This document shows, one piece after another, positions 35,684 through 47,900 of a stretch of DNA of 64,000 nt. Each line of letters begins with the position of its first letter. Position 1 is the stretch's first letter. This stretch comes from Melastoma dodecandrum. Lineage: Eukaryota; Streptophyta; Magnoliopsida; Myrtales; Melastomataceae. Where the stretch lies: positions 2,356,001 to 2,420,000 of the forward strand of contig JARUPY010000434.1 of assembly GCA_029817715.1 (NCBI GenBank), given 5' to 3'. Under the pieces are notes generated by a model. The model had not been told where the DNA came from. It searched no databases and worked only from the letters and a program-made list of their open reading frames with translations. The translations under genes were made by a program, and so were the position numbers.

Positions 35684-38600
35684 GTAAGTTAGAAAGGAAT
35701 AATAAGGTGAAATAGTGTGTATCAGGCTTGAGGAAAGGAATAGTACGCTCACCCATGGCCTGAATCTCATAGTCTGTGTAGGCCCACTTTGGAGAATAGT
35801 CACTGATGCTGGAAAGCTGGTCTTAGAATGTAGAGGGACTCACTGATGGTTCCTCAACCACATGCTCAGAATCAATTGCACTCCATGATATACCAGTTGT
35901 AGGCTACTTCCCAGATCCACGACATCACTGAGTTCTTTTGACACCCACCTCAAAAAAAAACTATCATTTTTCTTTAAACTAATCCCCCTCGGACCATAGT
36001 CTTTTAGTAGTAATTACAAGGGCAACATCTCTTTTGGCAGGATAGTCTTTTTCTGGTGGGGCAAAATCTTCTATGGTTTGCTCTAGGAAGCTAATATCTG
36101 GTTGGTACGGTGAGTCCAAATCCAGAGACTGGTTCCTAGGCAATCCATATATTCCTATATCGCCATTCAGAGGCTGAAAGTTGAATTGTGGTTAAAAATA
36201 TTATTTATGTGAAGGGACAGAACAACAGGAAGGGGACAATAAGTTGTCCTTGAAAGGAAGGGGACGAACAATAAATAAGACTTCCTCATACAGAATCTTA
36301 GCAAATGTGAATATTTCCAAGATTGGCTGACAGTAATTTATGAGTCCACAATCATTCAAGAAAGGAATAGACAAGTAATTGAGAAGTTCATAGGAAGACA
36401 CTAATAAAGAAACCTTTACATGACGAAGGGTCAAGTTCTTTAATAGAAAAGCCCCAATCCACTCAATCCCCACAATGGCATCTTATAGAACAGACTCCCA
36501 ATGGTTGAATCGGGACTTGATGCCGGTTGAATCCTACTTCCAATAACTAATTCTAGGTAAAAGATTGCATAGAGAATCTGAAAGTCTTCCCCGGAAGAAA
36601 ATTAGGCAATTAAATAGAGAAACCATTTCAAGGACAAACCTGGAATGGCCATTTTCAGATCTTATTCTAATAATAAAATTTCCTCTAGGGCATAATACAT
36701 TTTCTCCATCTCTCTTTAGTATTTGAAAAGAAAACGCAAAGTAACCAGTGTTGTGCCATAGTTCGGTCAAGATAGTTTACCCGACAATTCCCCTGTAGAG
36801 GAACCACTGGCATTCTTCAAGGCCAATCCCGAAAGGAATCGGCTGACTAAAGGTCAACAATGCTTGAGGTGGAGTTGTACTAGTTCCGGATAAAGATTAT
36901 TTTAAAAATATCCTCCCACGATTCCATTCCAAGGGACTTCTGTGCCTGAAGGGGATAACTATTGCTTGTGGGTGTCAACATGGACATTGAGCCGAAATTG
37001 CCATTTGTTGCAGAGGTGTGCCTACGATATTGTCATGATAATGCAATAGGTATGAGGTGCTTGTAGATGCAGAACTCATCTTGTTCATCATATTAATTTG
37101 CTGCATCTCGAGCAATGAATGGGAACCAGCGCCAATATGGTGAATGTCTTCTGCATGCTTTCGGGCCATAACAACATTTTCATAAAGAGACACTAGAGAG
37201 CTAGTAGGGCCAGTACAATCAGTGTTTCCTGAGTGTGCAGCACCAATATTTCCAGAGAAGTTCTGTGATGTTGGGCTGTCTTTCTGGAAGCTTCCTGAGT
37301 TCTCCTTATTCTCCCTAATTCCATTAACACTTGTTCCATTCCCCTCTACTTCCAAAAATAATGAACAAATACAATGTGCATAAACCCTGGTTCAAGCATT
37401 CCATAGCTAAGCCTTTCAAAGTTCTTATCTTCTATGTTAGGGACATAGTAGCAGTGCAGTACAGCAACATTCTCAATCTTAATGCTTTTCATCTTCCCAT
37501 CTTCCTTCTTCCTCCAATTTTACCCATCCTCTCTAAAATATGTAGCACCTTCCGATCAAAAAGAAAAATGAATCACTTATTGGCCTGCTCGGAGATTCCG
37601 AGACAATTTGAAACCTCTGGCAATTACGAAGAATTTTATGAATTTTCATAGACTTTAACCATCGAGGTTGTGCCTCCTACTGTAACTGCTTGACGTCTAG
37701 CTGGGGCTCAGGCAAAAAGAACCGCGCTGCGCCTTGACCCCACCGAAATACGAACCAGGATCGCACCACCTCGAGAGAGTTTGATGGAGATCATCATTCA
37801 GAATATAATAATAAATAGAGCATGGTGATATAGAAGGATCCACATAGCTCATCTCAAATTTTGGGGAATGGTATGTAATTTCTGAGCATCTCCAAGTTAA
37901 TGTCTATTTGTCTCTCATGTTATCTGGTGACGGTGGTATATGGAAGTTGAGTCCGTGTATGAGGCGGATGCTTCTGAAATATGCTGCATTATATGACTGC
38001 ATTTCCCTACAAATTAAAGTATAAGGGTGTGAATTATTTGGCAGTCTGTTATAATACAATATCTTTAGAGGCAACTTTACTTGGGATGGTTTTCCATAGT
38101 AGATTATGAAAGTTAAGTGTTTATATACTAACACGCGTGTTTTGAAGTTCCTTTTTTGTGCTTGTATCGTTGTCTTACTTTTATGGCCGAAAGCCTATTT
38201 ATTCTTGTTATCTGCGATAATCTTTTATGTTCTCTTAGTTCACTTTTGCAAGGACCGTATTTAATGATTTTATTGAGCATTGGCATTGGACAGTTGATAT
38301 CTAACTATTGATCTGAAGTCACGTTGGACTCATCTGTTTGACAATCCTTCGATTTCAGGGCTGTTTTCTAGTGGTAAACTGACTAAAGATTTGTAGCCTT
38401 ATTTTATAGCTGGTGGAGTCTGGTTAGCATGCAGAGTCATACGGATCAAGGCAGGTGTAAATTAATGGGAGTGATCATCCACTGTGACTTTATTCTTTTG
38501 CGTCTCTATACATGTCACCTACATATATGAAAACATCTTAATGTTTTAGGTCTGCACGTGCCAGCAAGTCTTGTAATCCTCACAAATAAGGTAAATCCCT

Positions 38601-39721
38601 CAACTGCTTTTGCATAGCAACAGACTGTAGAAATATTTAAGTAGAAAAATTTCGTTAGAAATCTTGGGGCAGATGCTACTACTTCTTTCCGAGTTTGTTC
38701 CATATCAAAAGGATCTTTGTTCCTTCTGATTTCCTGCTTGTACAGAATTAGATATCCAATATGGAAACTCATTTTCCTCTTCCTCGTACTTGCAACACAT
38801 ACACTCACTCATCACTACCGCATATTTTACAATTGCATTGGGGATTCAAATATTGTTGTTTGGTTCTGCATCACACTCTATTAAGTTCACATTTGGCCAG
38901 GAACTGTGCAACGCTAAATTGCACGCTGACACAAATGTAAATCCAGTTTTGCCCAAGGCTTTCGATGAATTTCGACTTCTCCAACTTCTTTATTACCTCA
39001 CTTCTTGGGTTTGCTAGAACAAGTTGAACATGGGTGAAAAGCTCCATCTTGGGTTATAGTTGCAGGAGAGGAGAAAGGTGAAAATCAATTCGAATTTAGT
39101 TTATGAGGAACTTTTGTACCCTAGTTTTCCTTACCTGGAGTCTCTTCCTTCTTATATTCCTGATGACTTCTCCAAGCATGCCGATCCCACTCTTGTCTAT
39201 ACTCCCGACAGCTGTAGATGTTGAAATAGGGATAAAAGTATTATTGTCATTCTTGTTCTCTTTGGTTTATGTTTGAGTTTGTCCGCAACGATGAATTTGT
39301 ATACAGATTGTTAAGAACGTACCGCTCAAGTCTAACATGACATACCGCAAGCTATTTTCCCCTATAGCCTTGATCATGTCTTCTTCCTCGTAAATGCTTC
39401 TCGGAATTCTACAACAAAGAATTTCAAAATCCGGATGACTAAAGTTGGCTGTTAAATGTAACTCTGAGGAAACCACGGCATGGGACTTGTGATTACCTTT
39501 CTCTTAAGTAGTTTGAGTTAGTGAAGTAAATAGGGGAATCGATCTGAAGAATGAGGATTGCTGGAACTCGTTCTGCATTAGGGTATCGATCAACGCTTCT
39601 GTATATCATGGGAGTTGAATACCGAATGAAAGGAACACATTCCTACCTAGGTGAGAAAGGTAATAAAAAGATTTTGTTACTAATTAAATTTCGAGGACGA
39701 AATTCTCGTAAGGGGGTGGAT
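35684..39721 (+). mobile_element. Element F internal region, no gag-pol recognised
   Basis: Four kb between primer site and 3' LTR without gag, protease, polymerase or integrase motifs. It holds pieces that look derived from host genes: a minus-strand reading at 37355-36975 and a short plus-strand coding-like piece at about 39070-39234 with RRKVKINSNL and YEELLYPSFPYLESLPSY. The right end has the typical pol-tail phrase TTTCGAGGACGAAATTCTCG and a purine-rich tract AAGGGGGTGGA (about 39710-39720) just before the LTR. This fits a non-autonomous large derivative that gained foreign sequence, though nested decayed insertions could also explain it. Confidence 0.55.
36940..37360 (-). pseudogene. 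Host-like gene fragment in element F
   Basis: The minus-strand reading 37355-36975 has unbiased, protein-like composition rich in Ser, Asn and His (SLVSLYENVVMARKHAEDIH, HSLLEMQQINMMNKMSS). After a frame change near 36985 a further coding-like stretch (LTPTSNSYPLQAQKSLGMES) continues to about 36900. I do not recognise the family. No start codon, splice sites or flanking exons are certain. It may be an exon of a plant regulatory protein picked up by the element. Confidence 0.4.
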
Positions 39722-40491
39722 TGTAACGACCCGAAAAATTTAACGTCACGGATTTATTGGAATAATAATTGTATACGAGTCAAACTTGAATTTAGTCAAA
39801 ATCCGATGTGGGCACGAGAATTTAATATTCTCGTGGTCAGCTGATACTATTAGCAGGATATTATGGTACCTTGAATTCGATTACGTGTGATTACGTCACA
39901 AGCTGATCTTGTTCGCATACTTGACATGAGAATTAAGAATTAGATTTCATAATAGCAAATTTATAAAAAGAATACAAGTAATATAAGATATAGAAGAGAT
40001 TAACCGTTGACCCATAAATCATCACTCTTCTAATTATTGGTCGAAAACTTGACTCGAAATGAATCGTAATCTTCGGATTAAAAGAAGCTTCCCAAGCAAG
40101 CTTCATTTGGGGAAAACGATGGGGAATGCGACATTGGAATGGGACACGCCACTTGCCCCATCGGGGGTCTTCCTTCTTTGGGGGAGAGGCACGATGTTCA
40201 CCATCTCCCGGGGGAAGAGGAATCGGCCGGAGAGAAGATCTCGCTTCCGTTTCCCCCATTCCGCCGCCTTTGTCGCGAGCTCACTGATTTTCGTTGTCGC
40301 TGCAGGAAGGACAACGAAAAGCCCCCGGAAGAGAGGCTCAGAGGAAGATGGGAAAGCACCGAGGAGAAGAGCAAAACCCTTAGTTCAAAGGGCTCGAAGC
40401 TGCTGTACGTTCTCCCCCTCCCCTCGTTTATTTCTTCTGTTCTGTTTGCGCATTTTCATGGTGGCGAGTTGAGTGGGTAGGGCGACGGGAG
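39722..40491 (+). repeat. Element F 3' LTR, left part
   Basis: The LTR starts TGTAACGACCCG right after the purine tract, the signature start of Tekay/Del-like Ty3/gypsy LTRs. It is interrupted at 40491 by element D and resumes at 53393. Positions 40487-40491 (GGGAG) are one copy of D's target duplication. Confidence 0.75.
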
Positions 40492-41503
40492 TGTTCGCCT
40501 ATAGAACGGATCACGTCGGAAATATTTGGCAAAGGACTCACAGGAATTGAGTTTGTGGTCGCCAGTAAGAAGATCCACAATTTTATTGAAAAAAAAATGC
40601 AAGTCTTACAATCTTAATGAATTAAGAAAACAGGGCTTACAGCCATTAGAAATGGAAAAAAGTGCAAGTGGTGACAATCGATGTGGAAATCTGTGACGGC
40701 GGAGAACTTGTGAGGAAGGCCTTGGAAGCTCGCTCCGTCGGTGGTGGTCGCTGGCGGAAAGCTGTGACGAAGGCCCTACGAGCTCACTCCGTCGGTGGTG
40801 TCGCTGGCGGGAGTTGACAGCAAAGGCCCTACGAGCTCACTCTGCTGGTGGAAGGGGAGTTGACCCACAAACCGGGTCGAGGTATCTAATTCCTAAGGTT
40901 AACGAACAAACTTTAGAGTTTTGGCTGTGTATGGTCGTGTCCTTATCTTAAAAAATTCCTCTCCTATTTATAGAGGACTTGTACGTGATTAACACGTAAC
41001 AGATAGATCGTTTTGCAGATCGTGTTATAGATCGTAATCCCTAATATCGTGGGAGTGTCTCAACAACCCCCTTGATATATGGGATCACGTTCTTGGATCT
41101 TTAAGATCAGTTACGATCTTTAACAAACGTGATTGAAAATGAATAAATTTATTTCAACCTCGTCGACTTGACTGATCTATACGGACTACGATTGACTTGG
41201 TCGACTTATCCAGAATTCCGTCGACTTGACCCTACTAGTAGGCCTAGCTACTGTTGAGTCATCTTGGTTGACTTTGATCACCATACTCCTTCGTTGTGAG
41301 TCGACCTAGTCGAACCCGTTCATAAGTCGACCTAGTCGACTTCGTCATAAATCGACCTAGTCGACTTCGTCATAAATCGACCTAGTCGACTTCGTCATGG
41401 GTCGGCCTAGACGACTGTATCTTGGGCCGACTCGGAGTGTGACTTGAAGGATTACTGGGTCTCTGTTCTAAGCCCAGGCCCAAAATTATTTGCCATGTCA
41501 ACA
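40492..41503 (-). repeat. Element D 3' LTR
   Basis: 1012 bp with TG...CA ends. It contains three to four direct repeats of about 23 bp around CGACCTAGTCGACTTCGTCA (41310-41405) and a TATA box on the minus strand (TATAAATA within 40974-40985). It retains 70 bp, lost in the other LTR, around 41050-41120. Confidence 0.93.
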
Positions 41504-41506
41504 TAA

Positions 41507-41518
41507 GCCCCCTTTTTA
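41507..41518 (-). other. Element D polypurine tract
   Basis: On the minus strand TAAAAAGGGGGC lies three bases from the start of the 3' LTR. This is the expected plus-strand DNA primer. It is only about 40 bp from the TATA box of the antisense gene. Confidence 0.8.
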
Positions 41519-41557
41519 TGCTGGGTTGGCTGTGCCGACTCAGCAGAAATCATACCT

Positions 41558-41566
41558 TATATAAAG
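41558..41566 (+). promoter_or_regulatory. TATA box of the antisense plant mobile domain gene
   Basis: TATATAAAG on the plus strand, 127 bases before the ATG at 41693 and just inside the element next to the 3' LTR. Its position suggests that the antisense gene has its own promoter rather than using the LTR promoter, which points the other way. Confidence 0.65.
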
Positions 41567-41692
41567 GAGAGTTATCGCCCTTTTCCCGCACTTTTGCTCA
41601 ACACTTCTTCGTCTTCTCCAAGAAAATAGAAACCCTCGCTTCCCAGAAAACTCTTCGTCTCCCCCTTCAAAACTCCTTTGATCCTCAAAAAG

Positions 41693-44600
41693 ATGTCAAC
41701 TTTTAAGTGTTTTGAGTTCCATAATCTGCGTGCGGGGCCAACCGGACCCGTTCCGGTCGTAGAGGATCAGGGGTCGGGCGTCACTCTTGGTCCTATCTTG
41801 CCGGAGCATCTTTTTCCGGAGACGGTGCCGCTCAACTATCTCGTCACTGAGAAGCCCATCCCGATTTGCCATCCCGACTTCATCGATCCCCTCAATTGGG
41901 AAGGTCATGGATCCTTCCTGTGTTTTCCTTCTGCATCTAAGTCTGAGATGGTAGACTGGCTTGAGATGTGGGAGGAGCATTTTACAGAGAGGTTTAGGAA
42001 TCAGACGATTTTAAGATTCTTTAGAATGTCCGTGGCAGACAAGAACTGTGATCCTAGGGTTTGTTCGGCCATGCTGCCTTTCTGGAACTCTGCTGTCAAC
42101 TGCTTCTATTTCCCGGAAGGTCCTATGTCTGTTACATTGGCAGATGTGAAGATTTTGACCAGGTGCAAAATCAATGGCCACCCTGTTCGACAGTACTCTC
42201 AGGCAGGTGATATTAATCCCAAAGGCGCCCTCCAGTACATGGAGGTGGTGAGCAGGCATCTGAAAATGGCCTCAGCAGGCAAGAGGTCAGATGAGAAGTT
42301 ATCGACCGAAGGTTTTGGCGCTCGGGAAGAGGTCGAGTTCCTCAGCACCTGGTTGAGCAAATTTGTTTACTGCTTCCCTGGGAAGAAGGTTAGCCACACT
42401 TCTTATGCGGTGGCCAATTTTCTGAGGGAGACCAATGAAGAAATCTCCTGGGGCCCCTTCGTTTTGGGTCTTCTTTACCATGATCTGGACAGAGCAACGA
42501 CTCAAATCAAGCCATTTCCAAAACATCCAGCAGGAGGGTTGCTCTGGTTAGTTCATCTCTGGTCGGCCATGTGGATGTCAGGATTGACTGGGTTCAAGGG
42601 CCCTTCTTCGCCCCTCGAATCCTCCTATTATGGGGAGACCATCCTGGATCAGTGCTGCCAGCGTAAGGATCAATGGCTTATGACATCGATCACTGGCCAC
42701 TTAAAGCATATAGTCGACTTCGGCAGGGTAGATCGACGCAACTGGGCACCTTTTTCAGGCGGCAAGACACTTGCTCAGGAAATCAATCTTCAAGCTGCTC
42801 GTGGCTTCTGGAATGGGGTATTGACCCGCAGAGATCTGCCAGTTATCTTCGACGGCTACCTGACCTTTGAAGTCTATAACCCTCAACTGTGCGCAAGGCA
42901 GTTTGGGTTTATCCAGGGTGTAGCAGTTCCACTTGCTGACCCTGTCGGCGGTTTGTGCGGGGACAGGACGAAGAGGATTGGGTGCAAGTCAATTGACCCG
43001 AAGACCCTCGACTTGCTCAACAGCAAGACGCAGCTCTCCCAGATGGAATTCCCATATGATACTTCTGCCTGTTTCGCCACACAGTTCATCACTGTGCTGT
43101 GGTCGACTACCTATGAAGAGCTGCGGGCCTTGATGCATTTCTTAGAGGTCTCCAAGGAGCCTGATTTTTACATAGACGACGCGCATATCAAAGCAAAAGG
43201 TAAAGACTTAGCTTTGCTTTAAGAGTATTGGGTTCTTAGTATTAATCGTGAGCTTTCTCCTTTTCAGGATCAATGATTCCTCAGGGCTCTGGAAAACCCA
43301 AGCCTAAAGCCCCCCTTGCCCCTGCTCCTTCTAGACTCAAGTCGACCAGCAAGGGGAAGGCTAAAGTTGCGAGCCCCAGGGAAATAGCCGCAGGTGATCC
43401 CTCTAAGGCTCGATCTAAAAGCGCTCCAAAGCGCAAGGCGGCCGAGGAAGAAGATCTTGAGGAGATGCCTCTATCCCAGAGGAAGAGACTGGTGAAGGCG
43501 GCGACTTCCTCTCGTAGGTCGCCAAATATTACAGCGGCGACCCCATCCAGGTCGCCAGCTGTTGCAACGGCGACCCCGTCCAGGTCGCCAACCGCTTCAG
43601 CGGCGACCTCATCTACCAAGGCACCAGCTGCGGTGCCAGTGTCTTCAGCTGTAGTCAGAGGTAAGACTCTGATGACTCCAGTTTTTTTTTTGTTTTGAGT
43701 TTTCATATCCGAACTATACTATATTGTCTAGGGAGAGGCTTCAGATGGGGACGACCACCAGCTTATCTCCCATGCCTTGGGCAAGAGTTCGAAGGCTTCG
43801 GTCGCCAAGGTAAGTTTAGTTCTAAGCTGGTGTATCCCTACCTTAGTTGATATATGAACTTTTGGCTCTGCGTCATACTCTGTTTCAGGAACAGCAAATC
43901 CCTGAGGCCTTCGTTCAAGAAGAACAGGCTGTCACGATCCCGGTCGAGCCACCGACTCGGTCGACTTGTGAGGAGGAAAACCAGGCTATTCCTTCTCCTC
44001 CAGTCCAAACTCCTACACCAGGGATGGTATGTGTCCTCAAACAGATCATAGTATTATCATTGCGATCTTGATTGAGGTATTTATATCCTTCATTATAGGC
44101 CCGTCCGAAGAGGGTGAAGGTGACTGCTTGCCGACAGAAGATTCCCACTCCTCCTTCTTCTTCGGATGAGAGCTCTGGGGATAGATCGCCTCCAGAGGTA
44201 AGTATTCGATCGCACGAGGTCGTTGGCTTTTTTTTAAGGTATTGTCTAACAACATTTTGCCTCTCATTCTTCAGGATCCTGCTGCGGCGACTTCTAGGTC
44301 GACCAAAGACCCGTGGGTGAAGCTTCACGAGGATATCGAAGAACTTTGCCAACTTCTGCTCATCCCCTTAAGCGTCAACGAATTTAGGAGGATGCAGAAG
44401 CTGTTGAAGAGGATCGAGACGTCCCCTCGGGTCACGGACGAAATATTGGGGGCCTGCAAGAGCCTCAGGTCGACGTACTGGACCCGCTGGAGGGATTACT
44501 ACGCCGACCTGCTCACCTTGGACTCGATTGACTCGAAGATTCAGTCGATCAATGAAGCTCGAGGGCAGGCCTCTAAAGCTGCTCAGGACGCCCGCCAACG

Positions 44601-44862
44601 TTTGGTCGATGTGCAAGAGAAGCTGACCGAGGCAGAGAGACAGATAGAGTTCTACACGAACCTCAAGAATGACCTGACTCGGCAGCTTGCGTCGATCAAT
44701 ACTCAAGAAATCGAGGAGCTGGAGGCCAATGCTGAGAAGGATAGAGAAAAGGTCGTCGACCTTTATGCCCAGCGAAACAAGGTGAACGCGAAGCGACGAA
44801 CTCGTAAATCCCTTGTCCTCGGTTTCGAAGAAGTTGGCGGGTTATGGAAATTAGATTTGTAA
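41693..44862 (+). CDS. Plant mobile domain protein, antisense inside element D
   Basis: Multi-exon gene opposite to the retrotransposon. Inferred exons: 41693-43199, 43268-43660, about 43732/43736-43809, 43889-44026, 44099-44197 and 44275-44862, with GT-AG borders; about 930 residues. Exon 1 carries the plant mobile domain (about residues 50-450; signs are SAMLPFWNSAVNCFYFPEGP, MSVTLADVKILTRCKINGHPV and the aromatic segment WLVHLWSAMWMSGL). Exons 2-5 give a basic, Ser/Pro-rich linker with repeated ATPSRSP; exon 6 a long coiled coil. Exon 2 to 3 needs a minor splice choice to keep frame (see findings). Such proteins act in plant silencing and gene regulation and occur with transposons; what this one does for the element is unknown. 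Confidence 0.82.
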
Positions 44863-44900
44863 CCAAAGAACAATGCAATTCCATTGTTTTTGTTTTACTG

Positions 44901-44906
44901 AATAAA
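44901..44906 (+). terminator. Poly(A) signal of the antisense gene
   Basis: AATAAA, 39 bases after the stop codon at 44862 and before the tail-to-tail end of integrase (44994). With the TATA box upstream it frames the antisense gene as a self-contained unit. Confidence 0.6.
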
Positions 44907-44993
44907 TCAAGTGCCTTGTGTCTCAAATGAATTTCTGCCCACTACGCTCAATTCATTCTTCCAGACAGCGTTACTGAAGCCTAGCGCGATTTC

Positions 44994-47900
44994 TTAGGAA
45001 TTAAGCGCTTCCCAAATTAATGGAGTCCTTTGTCTTAGGATTTTATGGTGAGCTTCCCAGATAGTCGCGCGATAGGGTTTGAGATATTTACCATTAACCT
45101 TTAATGGGTGTCTGACCCCACTTCTCGTCATAAGCCGATAACTATTAGATGAGTATGTTTCACATACCTCATATGGACCTTCCCAATTAGGGGACCATTT
45201 AGCCAAAACTTGATCTTTCGACTTAAGGGGTAGCACCATCTTCCAAACCAAGTCGCCCACTTTAAAGTGCTTATGGACAACCTTTTTGTTATAATGCCTA
45301 GCAATCCTTTGTTTATGCACCTCGAGTCGGTCTATTACATCAAGTCGCTTCTTCTCTAATCCTTCCAAAGCGAGGTACATTGCCTCGTCTTGTAAATCAG
45401 GGTGAGTCACCCTGAGCGACTTGTATCGAACCTCAATAGGTAGGACGGCATCTTGCCCATATACCAGTGAAAAAGGGGTTTCCCCTGTGCTTTCTCTCTT
45501 GGTAACCCTTAAAGCCCACAAAGTGTCTTGTAATAGTTTATGCCATCCTCTTGGATTTGCACCAACCATTTTCTGAATATTGTTCTTTATGAGTTTATTG
45601 GTAGCTTCAGCCTGTCCATTCGCCTGAGGATAATAAGGTGTCGAGTTGGTGATTGAGAAACCGAACTTCGTAGCGAATTCTCGCATTTTCTCATTATTGA
45701 AAACGGTGCCATTGTCCACTACGATATTCTGGGGAATTCCAAATCTATAGACGATGGATGATTTGAGAAAATCGATCACTTCTTTGTGATCGATCTTCTT
45801 ATATACCTGAGCCTCGACCCATTTAGTAAAATAATCGGTGGCGACTAAAATATAGGCGTCACCGGACCATGTTTTTGACATGGATTTCCCCGATTATATC
45901 TAAAGCCCAAGACCTAAATGGCCAAGGCTTGACGACTGAGACTAAGTCGGACGCTGGGGCCCTTGTCACCGGACCATGTTTTTGACACTCTTGGCATCCC
46001 CTAGCCATTTCTATGCAGTTCTTTAGCATTGATGGCCAGTAAAAACCATGTCTTTGGATAGTCCAAGACATTTTGGTGCCAGATTGGTGAGACCCGCATA
46101 AACCCTGATGAGTCTCTAACATAATTGGGGTCGCTTCGTCTAAGTCGACGCACCTTAGTAGGACTCCTTCCTTGGTCTTTCTGTAAAGTACCCCATCGAT
46201 AAGGGTGTATGACAAAGCCTGAGTCTTGATTCTTTGGCTCGCCTTTTGTGTTGGGTCGGAAAGGAAGTCAGTGATTGGCCTCCTCCAGTCCTTATCGCTT
46301 GTCATTATGTCCAGGGTGAACGCGTCGCTTTGGGGAGCTAAATGGGAAACTATTTCTGGGATACAATCGCTTCCTCTTTTGGCCTTGTATCCTGAAGCCT
46401 TTTGGGCTAAGTCATTAGCGATGGTATTTTCTCCTCGACCTACAAAGAAAAAAGTGATCGCTTCAAATCGCTCGACCAGTTTGCGGGCGACTTGATGATA
46501 GGGTGTGAGTTTCTCTTGGCATATAGAAGTACCATTCATCGGGTTAATCACCAGTTGAGAGTCCCCCATCACTGTGGCTTTCTTGGCACCCAGGGTTAAT
46601 AGTTCCTTCAGGAGCGTGATCAAAGCTTCATATTCAGTCGCATTGTTGGTGTGATCTGCTGTCAAGCGATACGCTAGACGAATATCTTTCCCTAGTGGCG
46701 AAAGTATGCGAAGGCCTATTCCTACGCCGGATTTCGCCGAAGATCCGTCAAACCAACCCTGCCAGATGTCTTCAAGGGATTCTTCTTGGTCAATCGACAC
46801 AGATGGATCGTGACTCACCAAGAAATCGGCCAGAGCCTGTCCTTTCACCGACTGTTGGGATTTGAATCGTAGATCATACGCGGATAGCACTAAACTCCAT
46901 TTACTAATTCTCCCAGTCAGCAGGGGAATTTCGAAAAAGTATTTTATGACTGGAGACTTGGTAATGACATGAACCTCTTGAGATCCAATATAATGTCTTA
47001 GCTTAGTAACAGTATAAAAGACTGACAGGCATAACTTCTCCTTAATTGTATAGCGCTTTTCTATAGCGGTTAGTTGTCTTGACAAATAGTAGACCGCTCT
47101 ATCAGTTTTGTCTTCCGCCTCTTGGGCTAACATGGCTCCGATGACTGATTCAGTCGCTGCCACATAAAGCAGATAAGGCTTTCCTACCCGAGGAGGGGCG
47201 AGTACAGGCGGCTTCATTAAATACTCCTTTAAGCCTTCATATGCTTTCTGGTGTTCGTCACCCCACACAAAGTTTCCCTTCGCCTTTAGTAAAGTCGAGA
47301 AGACTTCTGTCCGTCCAGCGACGTTACCAATAAATCGCCTGAGATAATTGACCCTCCCTAAGAAAGCCTGTAACTGTTTCTTGTTACTCGGAGGGTTCAA
47401 TCTTTGAATGGCATTCACTTTGTTCTGGTCGACTTCTATGCCACGTTGATGAACTAGGAACCCTAAGAAATGTCCTGCTCTTACTCCGAAAGCACATTTG
47501 AGAGGGTTTAGTTTGAGTTGATGCTTTCTCATTTGGATGAAAGCATTCCTAAGATCATTAACATGCGACCTCTCGTCTTTTGATTTGACCACTATATCAT
47601 CTATGTACACCTCGACTGTCTTGGCAATCGAAGCATCAAAAATGGCGTTCATAGCTCGTTGGTAGGTTGCACCAGCGTTTTTGAGCCCAAACGGCATGAC
47701 TACCCACTCAAAAATGCCTAAAGGACATCTGAACGCGGTTTTATGGATATCTTCCTCAGCCAAGAAAATTTGGTTATATCCTGAGAAACCATCCATGAAT
47801 GACATAATTTGGTGCCCTGCCGTCTTATCGACTAAGTCGTCTGCAATGGGCATGGGATATTCATCCTTTGGAGTAGCACGAATTAAATCTCTGAAGTCGA

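Noticed and set aside
43281..43706. Minus-strand reading of 141 Ala/Val-rich residues opposite exon 2 of the antisense gene
   Set aside because: Mirror of the Ser/Pro/Ala-rich linker and its ATPSRSP repeats.
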